NCBI RefSeq assembly: GCF_000478825.2
Contig: NZ_CP007542.1
Location: forward strand, 1,426,001 to 1,490,000
Length of the DNA stretch: 64,000 nucleotides
Direction: 5' to 3'
Source of the DNA: Synechocystis sp. PCC 6714
GTDB taxonomy: Bacteria; Cyanobacteriota; Cyanobacteriia; Cyanobacteriales; Microcystaceae
Within the stretch, counting starts at the first letter, position 1; every line of letters starts with the position of its first letter. A program made the translations under genes and the position numbers. The notes below the pieces were generated by a model that saw only the letters and a list, made by a program, of their open reading frames with translations, was not told where the DNA came from and did no database searches. This document shows, one piece after another, positions 54,201 to 62,442 of this stretch.

Positions 54201-55904
54201 GATGCCGCCAATAATGCGTCAGAAAAAATAGTCACTCTAGGTATCAACAACCTAGATGAAGTAGCCCCAACGATTACCTCTAGTAATACAGCAACAGCGA
54301 TTAATGAAAACAGTGGAGTCAATCAAGTAGTCTATACAGTTACCTCCACCGACACAGGGGATATTGCCACAGGTTCAACCACCTATAGCCTGAAAAATGT
54401 CGGAGACTTTTCTTCCTTCACCATTGATGGGACATCAGGACAAGTCACACTTACAAGCAATCCAAATTTTGAAGCTAAATCAAGCTATAGCTTCACCGTC
54501 ATTGCCACCGATGCCGCCAATAATGCGTCAGAAAAAACAGTCACTCTAGGTATCAACAACCTAGATGAAGTAGCCCCGACGATTACCTCTAGTAATACAG
54601 CAACAGCGATTAATGAAAACAGTGGAGTCAATCAAGTAGTCTACACAGTTACCTCCACCGACACAGGGGATATTGCCACAGGTTCAACCACCTATAGCCT
54701 GAAAAATGTCGGAGACTTTGCCGCCTTCACCATTGATGGGACATCAGGACAAGTCACACTTACAAGCAATCCAAATTTTGAAGCTAAATCAAGCTATAGC
54801 TTCACCGTTATTGCCACCGATGCCGCCAATAATGCGTCAGAAAAAACAGTCACTCTAGGTATCAACAACCTAGATGAAGTAGCCCCGACGATTACCTCTA
54901 GTAATACAGCAACAGCGATTAATGAAAACAGTGGAGTCAATCAAGTAGTCTACACAGTTACCTCCACCGACACAGGGGATATTGCCACAGGTTCAACCAC
55001 CTATAGTTTAAAAAATGTCGGAGACTTTGCCGTCTTCAGCATTAATGGCACATCAGGGGAAGTAAGACTGATAGCAGATCCTGATTTTGAAACCAAGCCT
55101 AGCTATAGCTTCACCGTCATTGCCACTGATGCCGCCAACAATGCGTCAGAAAAAACAGTCACCCTGGCAATCATTGACCTATTCGATTTAACCAATGGTG
55201 ATGACAACTACTCCGGAGATGGAGGAGGAAAAGCCATTTATGCCCTAGCCGGCAATGACATAGTTTATGGACAGGGAGGAAACAATAGCATTTATGGAGG
55301 AAGCGGCAGTGACAAGCTGTACGGAAATGGAGGTAATGACTTCCTAAATGGAGATGAAGGCAATGATTCGCTTTACGGTGGGATAGGCAATGACATCCTG
55401 AATGGCGGGGTCGGAAATGACCGTCTATTTGGAGATAGTGGCAATGATATTTTGAGTGGAGGAGTAGGTCGTGACACGCTAACTGGGGGAGCCGGAGTAG
55501 ACGTGTTCCGATACCAATTTGGAGAATCAATGGTGACTCAGCTAGATGACATTGTAGACTTTGTCTTTGGGGAGGATAAAGTGAATCTCATAACGGGAAT
55601 TCCCGTTCAGTTCAGTCGAGCCAGTGATAATGCCAGTACATCACTGACGAATATAGTCAACAGCGTGTTTGCAGATGCAAATGGTAGCTTAGCGGGAGCG
55701 CAGGCATTGGGAGCAAATAGTGCCGCTTTCGTAAGGGCAACAGCGCCGGGTTTTGAAGAGATTTACTTCATCATCAATGATGGTACGGCTGGTTTTAATC
55801 CAGTTAATGATTTGGTTATTAATGTCAGAAATTATCAAGGGACTCTGCCCCAAGGAACCTTGGCTACATCCTGGTACATAGATCCGACAACTGTCTTTGT
55901 TTAA
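51297..55904 (+). CDS. Giant RTX adhesin with FG-GAP, Calx-beta-like and cadherin-like repeats
   Basis: The 1535-residue protein has five FG-GAP/VCBS-like units (residues 1-281, each with a DLDGDGDLD calcium loop), a Calx-beta-like domain (282-395), five more FG-GAP units (396-681), one cadherin-like domain (682-780), five almost identical 103-residue cadherin-like repeats (781-1295), and an RTX block of GGxGxD nonapeptides (about 1300-1385) before a C-terminal secretion-type tail. It lacks a signal peptide, so type I secretion is expected, and many Ca2+ sites are predicted. It probably works in surface attachment or as an S-layer-like protein. No secretion genes are in the window. It follows the OGT fusion gene on the same strand. 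Confidence 0.88.
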   Translation: MTNFFIQQTGSVNPFNGIDIGSRSTPTFADLDGDGDLDAIIGELDGSLNYYQNTGSTTNPVYTEQTGSVNSFNGIDIGSRSTPTFADLDGDGDLDLLSGNVAGNFNYYENTGNPINPAYTQRTGTNNPFNGFIVTNLSAPAFGDLDGDGDLDVMSGLTNGAFPYYENTGNPINPAYTQRTGTANPFNLLTGFGDRPPALADLDEDGDFDVISGGTDGTLKYYENTGTITSPVYIERTGTANPFNGIDVGDFSAPTFGDIDDDGDLDLLVGASDGTLYYFLSVDLIAITQSGGNTQVTEGGTTDSYTVVLGEQPTADVVITLNSGIQLSTNVTSLTFTIANWNVAQTVTVTAINDTVGEGTHQGVITTTISSTDTRFNGLSIAPIQVVIADNDLPTTPRVYTRQTGTANPFNGIDIGVYSVPTFADLDGDGDLDVTIGLTSGAFAYYENTGNATNPAYTARTGTANPLNGIDVGTYSAPAFADLDGDGDLDMLSGIQNGLFNYYKNTGSTNSPVYIQQTGTANPFNGFDVGNFSIPTFADLDGDGDLDMLSGDTIGRFHYYQNTGTNVNPAYTARIGTANPFNGFDTGSTAGSAPALADLDGDGDIDAIGGASDGTLKYYENTGTITSPVYTERTGAANPLNGIDVGTFAVPTFGDLDGDGDLDLLVGAGDGTLYYFKSVVPPNSAPTNLSLSATTINENVAALTIIGNLSTTDPDTGNTFIYTLVNSYGDNTAFTISGNQLAINNSPNYETQSTYDIKIKTTDQGGLSFEKVFTIEVNNLDEVAPTITSSNTATAINENSGANQVVYTVTSTDTGDIATGSTTYSLKNVGDFSSFTIDGTSGQVTLTSNPNFEAKSSYSFTVIATDAANNASEKIVTLGINNLDEVAPTITSSNTATAINENSGPNQVVYTVTSTDTGDIATGSTTYSLKNVGDFAAFTIDGTSGQVTLTSNPNFEAKSSYSFTVIATDAANNASEKIVTLGINNLDEVAPTITSSNTATAINENSGVNQVVYTVTSTDTGDIATGSTTYSLKNVGDFSSFTIDGTSGQVTLTSNPNFEAKSSYSFTVIATDAANNASEKTVTLGINNLDEVAPTITSSNTATAINENSGVNQVVYTVTSTDTGDIATGSTTYSLKNVGDFAAFTIDGTSGQVTLTSNPNFEAKSSYSFTVIATDAANNASEKTVTLGINNLDEVAPTITSSNTATAINENSGVNQVVYTVTSTDTGDIATGSTTYSLKNVGDFAVFSINGTSGEVRLIADPDFETKPSYSFTVIATDAANNASEKTVTLAIIDLFDLTNGDDNYSGDGGGKAIYALAGNDIVYGQGGNNSIYGGSGSDKLYGNGGNDFLNGDEGNDSLYGGIGNDILNGGVGNDRLFGDSGNDILSGGVGRDTLTGGAGVDVFRYQFGESMVTQLDDIVDFVFGEDKVNLITGIPVQFSRASDNASTSLTNIVNSVFADANGSLAGAQALGANSAAFVRATAPGFEEIYFIINDGTAGFNPVNDLVINVRNYQGTLPQGTLATSWYIDPTTVFV
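53637..55181. repeat. Five tandem 309-bp repeats in the adhesin gene
   Basis: Units start at 53637, 53946, 54255, 54564 and 54873, all exactly 309 bp apart, each beginning GATGAAGTAGCCCC. The first four are nearly identical at the DNA level, differing by a few bases (for example TCTTCC versus GCCGCC in the middle). The fifth has a diverged second half (GDFAVFSINGTSGEVRLIAD). The alternation SSFT/AAFT between units is consistent with duplication of pairs. Such arrays expand and contract by recombination. Confidence 0.95.
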
Positions 55905-56369
55905 AAGCTTAGGTCTAGTTCTGAGGTGATGAACTTTCATCCTGACCGCTCTCCTTCGCAGACCCAACCAACAGACTACTTTTTATCCAAGGCGGTCTGA
56001 TTTCAGTTAGCAGAATAATGCTCATCTTTCATGCTAAAATTCCAGTAAAAAACTTGAGCCTAAAATATATCTGGTTACGATGATAAATTACCGGTAAATA
56101 GAATAAATCTCTCATGTTTGTCAAAGACCGAGCTAAGATAAATGTCAACCGTATTTCAAATAGTAATCTAGAGTTCAAGATTGGGTAATCTGCACTCGGT
56201 AATAAATGGAGGATGGGCTTGATTATTTCTTCAGCCCCCCTAACATAGTAGGTATTATTTACTTGCTTGGAGGATATTTTGTCCCCCTTTTTTCCTCCTT
56301 TACCTAATCTTTCAATACTTTTGCATGTTCACTTTCTGATTCAGTCAGTTACTATTTACGGCCTAACTA
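55905..56369. other. AT-rich intergenic region, no gene seen
   Basis: Between the adhesin stop and the IS200-type remnant there is no frame with coding character. AT-rich throughout and without HIP1 octamers. No clear terminator stem directly after the adhesin was found. Confidence 0.45.
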
Positions 56370-56591
56370 GCTTAGTCAAGATGATTAAAATTAACTGCTA
56401 GAGAAATATTTGAAAAATGTCCTCATGTAAAAAGCGATTATGGGAAGGAGAGTTCTGGAGTAATGGTGATTTTGTAATTACAGTTGGTAAACATATAATA
56501 TGGAAATGAAAATATGATATCCAAGTATGTAAAAGAGCAAGGAAGAGAATATGAAAAATTACATCAATCCCAGCAACTTAGTCTTTTTTGA
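56370..56591 (+). pseudogene. IS200/IS605-type TnpA transposase remnant
   Basis: Allowing two frameshifts, the plus strand reads REIFEKCPHVK, then LWEGEFWSNGDFVITVGKH, then GNENMISKYVKEQGREYEKL followed by HQSQQLSLF and a stop at 56589-56591. This is the C-terminal half of a Y1 (IS200-like) transposase, with the EFWS.GyFV.TVG core and the helix that carries the catalytic tyrosine (YVKEQGREY region). An A appears to be missing at about 56432 and the frame slips again near 56495. It is inactive. Confidence 0.7.
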
Positions 56592-56780
56592 TCCTAATAC
56601 CCCATTGCAAGCAGCGGAGAGGCTTCATTTTTTTTCTTATTCTTAGCTCCTCTTGCTTATTAGGCAAGTCTTTTTTAAGAGCATATATTAAATCTTATTA
56701 CGCTGTATCGATGGGATAATCTATTTTCTAAAATTCCGGGTAGAATGTGCCGAATATTGATTCCTATCTTCAAAAATTAT

Positions 56781-58277
56781 ATGGGGACTTCTCGGCGTTT
56801 TTTCCTTGGTGCCACAACAGCAGGGTTAGCGACTGCTGCATCTGGTTATGAATTTTTTGGTAAGGCAAGTGCAGAGGCGAAATCATCACAGTTATCAAGT
56901 AATTCTTCCGTTGATGTTGTCGTGGTCGGTGCTGGTATTTCAGGCTTGATGGCCGCCCGGGAGCTGGAAAAACAGGGTCATACTATAACAATATTGGAAG
57001 CACGTCCACGCATTGGTGGCCGTTGTGTACGCAAAAAAACCATACAGGATTGGTGGGTAGATTTGGGTGGCCAATGGATGGGAAAGACCCATTATCTTTT
57101 TAAGGCTTTAGCGGAAGAGCTGGGGTTGAAAAAATTCGATAGTTATTACGATGGCAACTCAGTTCTGATTTGGAATGATAAAAAAATTGCTGCCCCCATG
57201 GCCAGCGACTGGGCCAACTCATTTCTCTATGTAAATTACGAAGATGTCCCTGCCCCAGTTAAAGAGCGCGAGGCAGCTCTGAAACTACATCGAGAATTTC
57301 TCCAGTTAGTGCAAACCATTGATGCGGAACATCCCTGGCGATCGCCCCAGGCGAGAAACTTAGACACCCAGACCATTGAGAGCTGGATGCGGGATCGTAC
57401 TGATTCTGAACTTGCGTATCATATCTTCAAATGGTATTCGCGGGTCGGAGGATCTGGTGGTTTTGAACCAGGGGATTCCTCGATTCTGCATTTGGCCCAG
57501 ACCCAAAAAGCTTCACCTCAAGAGGAAACTCCTGAACAGTGGCTTCTCTACGGCGCGGCCGGTCAGATGCCAGAGCTATTGGCGGGTCAGATTAAGGGGG
57601 AAATCCGCATGAATGCAGCGGCCCAGGCTGTTATTCGCCAGGGAGAAGGTTACCAAGTAAAAGCCGCGGACGGAAGCGTACACAATTGCCGGGCTGTGGT
57701 GGTGGCAGTGCCGCCCCCGGTGCGGGGCCAAATTTTCTTTGAGCCAGGGTTACCGCCCCAGACGTCCGGTTTGCTTCAGCGCTTTCCCATGGGTTCCATG
57801 TTTAAAGTTTTTGCCATTTACCCATCCGCTTGGTGGCGTGAGCAGGGTTTCAACGGTTTGGGGCAAGGGAATCTGCCGACCCTTGAGCTGACCGCCGATT
57901 CTTCTCCTCCTTCCGGTACACCCGGGGTTCTCGCTTCCTTTGTTGCTGGCGATCGGGCTGTAACCTTAGCCCTCCAGAGTGAGGCTGAACGACGAAAAGC
58001 TATTTTGGCTGATCTTGTCACTTACTGGGGGCCACAGGCCAAAGAACCCGTTGATTACATCGAGATTAATTGGGGAGAAGAAGCCTGGACAAGGGGGGGA
58101 TTTACTGCCTACATGACGCCGGGCACATGGACAAGCTTTGGTTCTGCCTGGCGTGAACCCGTGGGACGCATTATTTGGGCTGGTACGGAGTCCTCTCCCC
58201 GATGGGCTGGTTATTACGAAGGTGCCATTCAGTCCGGCATTGATGCGGCTAAGATGGCACATTCCATGGTGGGCTGA
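56781..58277 (+). CDS. Tat-exported flavin amine oxidase (L-amino acid oxidase type)
   Basis: From ATG 56781 the 498-residue product starts MGTSRRFFLGATTAGLATAA, a twin-arginine signal (SRRFFLG), so export of the folded flavoprotein is expected. The FAD-binding motif VVVVGAGISGLMAARELEKQ and GGR motif (RIGGRC) follow, and the C-terminal FAD segment reads WAGTESSPRWAGYYEGAIQS. It belongs to the flavin-containing amine oxidase family; from memory the PCC 6803 relative Slr0782 oxidises basic L-amino acids. An ATG at 56745 would place 12 residues before the Tat motif and is less likely. Confidence 0.85.
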   Translation: MGTSRRFFLGATTAGLATAASGYEFFGKASAEAKSSQLSSNSSVDVVVVGAGISGLMAARELEKQGHTITILEARPRIGGRCVRKKTIQDWWVDLGGQWMGKTHYLFKALAEELGLKKFDSYYDGNSVLIWNDKKIAAPMASDWANSFLYVNYEDVPAPVKEREAALKLHREFLQLVQTIDAEHPWRSPQARNLDTQTIESWMRDRTDSELAYHIFKWYSRVGGSGGFEPGDSSILHLAQTQKASPQEETPEQWLLYGAAGQMPELLAGQIKGEIRMNAAAQAVIRQGEGYQVKAADGSVHNCRAVVVAVPPPVRGQIFFEPGLPPQTSGLLQRFPMGSMFKVFAIYPSAWWREQGFNGLGQGNLPTLELTADSSPPSGTPGVLASFVAGDRAVTLALQSEAERRKAILADLVTYWGPQAKEPVDYIEINWGEEAWTRGGFTAYMTPGTWTSFGSAWREPVGRIIWAGTESSPRWAGYYEGAIQSGIDAAKMAHSMVG

Positions 58278-58385
58278 AACTAAACTAACTCTGTCTGGGC
58301 CACGGGGCAGAGGTAGGGGCTGGTTTTTCCCCCGCTCCCATTGGTTAGGATGGGGTATTGTTGATGGCCCATGGAAGGCGAGGGG

Positions 58386-59195
58386 ATGAATTTGAGCACG
58401 ACTTTTACGGCGGTGTACGGCCCCGTTAATTCCTGGCGCTATGGTCGTTCCCTGGGCATTGATCCCATTGGCCCTATCTCCACCTGTTCTTTCAATTGTA
58501 TCTACTGTCAATTGGGGTAAATTGAACACCTCAGCGACGATCGCCAAATTTTCGTTGCCACCGCTGACATTTTGCGGGAATTGGCCCAGTTTACCCCCTG
58601 GGAAGTGGATGTAATTACCTTGAGCGGTAGTGGGGAGCCGACGTTAGCGAAAAATTTGGAGGAAATTCTCCAGGGCATTAAAACTTTGACGGGGAAACCA
58701 ACCTTGGTACTTACCAATGCCACTTTGTTAAATGATCCTAAAGTGCAGCAAGAATTAGCTTGGGCAGATAAAGTGTCCGTCAAGCTGGATGGACTTTGGC
58801 CAACCCAGTTGAAAAAAATCAACCGACCGATCGCCGCCATTGACCTGGAGCAAATTTTGACCGGTATTCAAACCTTTCAGCAGGAATTTAGGGGAGAATT
58901 ATCGGTTCAAACCATGGTCATTCAGCCCTGGGATCAGACAGCCGAGAACCGCTATGTGGAACTTTTATCCCTAATTAAGCCAACCGAAGTGCAACTCAAC
59001 AGCCCCACTAGGCCTAAGCCACTCCAGCGGGAACTGGAAGGCCGGGGCAACCATACCGGCACCCCCTATGGCGATCGCCCTGTGCTCCAGCTTAAATGTG
59101 TTGATCGACAAACCTTGCATGGGCTGGCAGAACGTTTACAGCATCAGACCGGCATTACTGTCCGTTGTGCCCCGGACTGTCACCTAGTCAATTGA
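58386..59195 (+). pseudogene. Radical SAM protein gene with one in-frame stop
   Basis: The frame from ATG 58386 encodes [20 protein letters not shown] followed by the radical SAM cluster motif CSFNCIYC (C34, C38, C41), then QLG and a TAA at 58518-58520 (codon 45). The same frame then continues with full coding quality for 224 codons (SGSGEPTLAKNLEEIL, VLTNATLL, VQTMVIQPWD) to a TGA at 59193-59195. Relatives have a lysine at this place (CQLGK), so a single AAA-to-TAA change explains the stop. All other parts look intact. It is a very recent pseudogene, or a sequence error, or a translated split or readthrough gene. Confidence 0.85.
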
Positions 59196-59293
59196 CTGTC
59201 CTTGATTTTGCTAATTATCCAGACCTTAGGAAAGTAACGGGCCGATTTTGTTCCACAACCACACAATTCATCGGCAAAATTAAATTGGTTTAG

Positions 59294-59617
59294 CTAAACA
59301 TCCCCATCATTATTGGAAGCGTATTTTTGTAGGATTAATTGCATCATTAATAAAATCAAGCCGATCGCCACAAAGGCAAAAATGAAGGTGCCCATGGAAG
59401 CTAGTCCCAATACCAGGGTTCTCACCGCCGAGGCAATGCGCTGAACGATCGCCTTATCGGACAACACCGGCTTACTGGCAAAACTAACGGCGATCGCCGA
59501 AGTCAAAAGATATAAACCCCAAGCCAAGGTCGCGGAAATACCCGAACCGACCAAACATCGTAGGGGCGTAGGGGGAACAGGTTCTTTTTTTTCTGGTTTT
59601 GAGGAATCTTCGCTCAT
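59294..59617 (-). CDS. DUF3082 membrane protein
   Basis: The 107-residue product starts MSEDSSKPEKKEPVPPTPLR, a charged N-terminus followed by two transmembrane helices (about 25-48 and 72-97) and a short tail ending NNDGDV. It resembles the DUF3082 family of cyanobacteria and plastids. A longer frame from 59677 is open but the ATG at 59617 gives the family-like start. Divergent from glcD. Function unknown. Confidence 0.7.
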   Translation of the reverse strand: MSEDSSKPEKKEPVPPTPLRCLVGSGISATLAWGLYLLTSAIAVSFASKPVLSDKAIVQRIASAVRTLVLGLASMGTFIFAFVAIGLILLMMQLILQKYASNNDGDV

Positions 59618-59770
59618 ATTTGGGAAAATCTGACAACGGCTTGGGCTAAACAAATAGATGGCTGAAAATAATTGCAATTTCGCTAGCTAGTCTCCCTATT
59701 GTACTACTGGTGCCGCTGTCCACCACAAAATCCACTAGAATTTGCCATAGGTACTTTCCCTTTCCCCACC

Positions 59771-61249
59771 ATGGCCATTTCCTCCCCCGTCAACGCCGTC
59801 ACCGATATCATTCCCCAGCTCGAAAAAATTGTTGGTCAGGATGGAGTGATTAAACGCAAAGACGAGTTATTTACCTACGAATGCGACGGTTTAACCGGTT
59901 ATCGACAACGGCCCGCCCTGGTGGTTTTACCTCGCACGACAGAACAAGTGGCCACGGTAGTCAAACTCTGTCACGATCGCCAAATTCCTTGGATTGCCAG
60001 GGGCGCAGGCACAGGATTATCGGGGGGAGCTTTACCGGGAGAAAATAGTCTGTTGATTGTCACCACCCGAATGCAACAAATTTTGGCGGTGGATTACGAT
60101 AATCAAACCATTGTGGTGCAACCAGGGGTAGTCAATAACTGGGTTACCCAAACCGTCAGTGGGGCTGGCTTTTACTATGCGCCTGATCCTTCTAGTCAGA
60201 TTGTCTGCTCCATCGGCGGTAACATTGCCGAAAATTCCGGTGGAGTTCATTGTTTGAAATATGGGACAACAACAAACCATGTGCTGGGCTTGAAACTGGT
60301 TATTCCCGATGGCTCCATTGTGGAAGTAGGGGGGCAAATCCCCGAAATGCCGGGCTACGATTTAACCGGTTTATTTGTTGGTTCCGAAGGAACCCTAGGC
60401 ATTGCCACAGAAATCACGCTGAAAATTCTGAAAACTCCAGAATCCATCTGTGTGGTGTTGGCGGATTTTCTTTCTTTGGAAGCCACTGCCCAATCCGTAG
60501 CGGACATTATTGCGGCGGGCATTGTGCCAGCGGGTATGGAAATTATGGACAATTTCAGCATCAATGCGGTGGAAGATGTGGTGGCCACCAATTGTTATCC
60601 CCGGGATGCGGCGGCTATTTTGTTAGTGGAACTGGACGGTTTACCCATTGAAGTGGCATTAAACCAAGCCAAAGTAGAAGAAATTTGCCGCCAAAATGGG
60701 GCCCGTAATACGGCGATCGCCTACGACCAAGAAACCCGCTTAAAAATGTGGAAGGGTAGAAAAGCGGCCTTTGCTGCGGCAGGAAAATTAAGCCCCAGTT
60801 ACTTTGTCCAAGATGGAGTAGTGCCCCGGACTCAATTGGTACAAATTTTGGCCGATATTAATGCGCTGAGCAAAAAATATGGTTTCCCCATTGCCAATGT
60901 TTTCCACGCCGGAGATGGCAATTTACATCCTTTAATTCTGTATGATCAAAAAGTCCCCGGAGCCTGGGAACAAGTGGAAGAATTGGGGGGAGAAATACTC
61001 AAGCGTTGCGTCGAATTGGGCGGTAGTTTATCAGGGGAACATGGCATTGGCATCGATAAAAACTGCTTTATGCCCAGTATGTTTAATGAAGTGGATTTAG
61101 AAACTATGCAATGGGTACGGCAATGTTTTAATCCTGATAATTTGGCCAATCCGGGTAAACTTTTTCCCACTCCCCGCAGTTGTGGTGAAGTAGCTAATGC
61201 CCAACGGCTTAACTTGGGACAGGATCAAAAAATGGGGGAAATTTATTAG
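59771..61249 (+). CDS. glcD: Glycolate dehydrogenase/oxidase subunit GlcD
   Basis: GlcD oxidises glycolate to glyoxylate in the cyanobacterial photorespiratory pathway, using FAD. The 492-residue protein has the FAD_binding_4 domain with the phosphate loop RGAGTGLSGGALPG and the GGNIAENSGGVHCLKYG segment, and a C-terminal FAD-linked oxidase domain ending with NVFHAGDGNLHPLILYD and SGEHGIGIDKNCFMP. ATG 59771 is chosen over an earlier in-frame codon (59699). A decayed copy of its 3' part lies about 0.5 kb downstream. Confidence 0.93.
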   Translation: MAISSPVNAVTDIIPQLEKIVGQDGVIKRKDELFTYECDGLTGYRQRPALVVLPRTTEQVATVVKLCHDRQIPWIARGAGTGLSGGALPGENSLLIVTTRMQQILAVDYDNQTIVVQPGVVNNWVTQTVSGAGFYYAPDPSSQIVCSIGGNIAENSGGVHCLKYGTTTNHVLGLKLVIPDGSIVEVGGQIPEMPGYDLTGLFVGSEGTLGIATEITLKILKTPESICVVLADFLSLEATAQSVADIIAAGIVPAGMEIMDNFSINAVEDVVATNCYPRDAAAILLVELDGLPIEVALNQAKVEEICRQNGARNTAIAYDQETRLKMWKGRKAAFAAAGKLSPSYFVQDGVVPRTQLVQILADINALSKKYGFPIANVFHAGDGNLHPLILYDQKVPGAWEQVEELGGEILKRCVELGGSLSGEHGIGIDKNCFMPSMFNEVDLETMQWVRQCFNPDNLANPGKLFPTPRSCGEVANAQRLNLGQDQKMGEIY

Positions 61250-61396
61250 TTCTAAAACAGAAAAACGAAGATAATCAGCCCTGGCTCAAACTACTTAGAG
61301 TTGAGAAATGGTCAAAGGAAAAAACTAATTGCTTTTTAGGACGAATGGGGTCTGAATAAATTAAGATAATTAATCCATACTCTTAAACCAGCATCG

Positions 61397-61690
61397 ATGC
61401 AACAAGAACCAGCAAATCAAAATCTCAGGGCGATAGGATGGATCGGCGCTTTCATGCTGGCGGTTTGCGGTATCCCCCAGGCCTACGAATGTTGGCTTAA
61501 TGGCAATGCTAATGGTCTTTCTCCCTTATTTTTAGGCTCATGGTTTGTAGGGGAAGTGCTCACTCTAGTTTTTGTTCTTTACGAGCAGGCAAGGACTGAT
61601 GCTAATATGTGGCCCCTTTTATTTAACTATGCCATCAATATCTTGACTATTTTTGTGATGATTTATTACAAACTATTTCCTATTGTTTGA
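61397..61690 (+). CDS. PQ-loop (SemiSWEET-like) small membrane protein
   Basis: The 97-residue product has three hydrophobic helices and the PQ-loop motif GIPQAYECWLNGNANGLSP in the first, as in SemiSWEET sugar transporters and related PQ-loop proteins. Three helices is the size of a half-transporter that works as a dimer. It lies 147 bp after glcD on the same strand and immediately before the decayed glcD copy. Substrate unknown. Confidence 0.8.
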   Translation: MQQEPANQNLRAIGWIGAFMLAVCGIPQAYECWLNGNANGLSPLFLGSWFVGEVLTLVFVLYEQARTDANMWPLLFNYAINILTIFVMIYYKLFPIV

Positions 61691-61817
61691 AATTAGGAAG
61701 TTTTTGGTAAAGAATTAACCCGCATTTTTGGCGATCGCCTATGGGCAAGAAACCCGATTTAAAATGTTCAAGGACAGAAAAGTGGTCCCCATGGCGGCGG
61801 ACAAATTAAGCCCCAAT

Positions 61818-61908
61818 TATGTTTCAAATAATTTCGAGACTGCTTAGGTATTTATTGACAAGCTTTTCGGTGAATTTGACTACCTCAGTCTTACTAGAAA
61901 CGACTATA
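61818..61908. mobile_element. 91-bp miniature element, copy 3 (subtype B)
   Basis: It matches the element at 41437-41531 with a four-base deletion near the left end (starts TATGTTTCAAATAATTTCGA, ends TTACTAGAAACGACTATA). The intact glcD has CCCCAGTTACTTTGTCCAAG at the equivalent place; here the copy reads CCCCAATTA, element, TACTTTGTCCAAG, so a TA was duplicated on insertion. Confidence 0.85.
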
Positions 61909-62030
61909 CTTTGTCCAAGATGGGGGCGTACTCCGCACACAATTGTTACAAATTTTGGCCGATATTAATACGTTGAGCAAAAAATATGGTCTTCCCATGG
62001 TGAACGTTCTCACGCTGGGGATGGAAACCT

Positions 62031-62125
62031 ATAGTTGATTTAATTGAAAGTAAGACACCTACTAAAGCTAAAAGCGTCTTTGGTAAAGACTTTGGTCATC
62101 TCAATCTTATTTGAATTGACTATAA
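62031..62125. mobile_element. 95-bp miniature element, copy 4 (subtype A)
   Basis: It matches 14167-14261 (starts TATAGTTGATTTAATTGAAA, ends TTATTTGAATTGACTATA). The parental glcD has GATGGCAATTTACATCC; here the sequence is GATGGAAACC, then the element bounded by TA on both sides, then AATCC. The insertion site is again a TA. Confidence 0.85.
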
Positions 62126-62442
62126 ATCCTCTAATTTTGTACGATTAAAAACTGCCCGGGGCCTGGGAACAGATGGAAGAATTGGGAGGAGAAATTCTCA
62201 GACGCTGTGTAGCAATGGGAGAAGTTTATCCGGGGAACACGGTGTTGGTATGGATAAAAATTGCTTTACACCCAGCAAATTCAACTTATTTTATACTGAT
62301 ACAAGAACAATAATAGCCAGAAAAATAGAATCGAAGATTAAGTGTATAGTAATACCGGGAAAGTATTTGTGACTTGTCTTTAAGAATGCCCAAGGGCTTT
62401 GGCTAAATTGCAACAATACCTTTAGAGAAATTGGAAAAAACA

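Larger units (their letters stand above)
61731..62285 (+). pseudogene. Decayed second copy of the glcD 3' part
   Basis: Starting exactly at a HIP1 octamer (61731), the sequence follows glcD from base 60713: GCCTATGGGCAAGAAACCCG, then TTTTGGCCGATATTAATACG and TTGAGCAAAAAATATGG, ATGGAAGAATTGGGAGGAGA, and CACGGTGTTGGTATGGATAA. It ends near 62285, corresponding to about 61090 in glcD. Many substitutions and small indels are present. It is interrupted by two miniature elements (61818-61908 and 62031-62125). It may be a duplication of glcD or the remains of a paralogous gene. Confidence 0.9.

Noticed and set aside
53637-55181. CRISPR array suggested by regular repeats
   Set aside because: The 309-bp units are coding, in frame and have no short repeat/spacer alternation; no cas genes are present.
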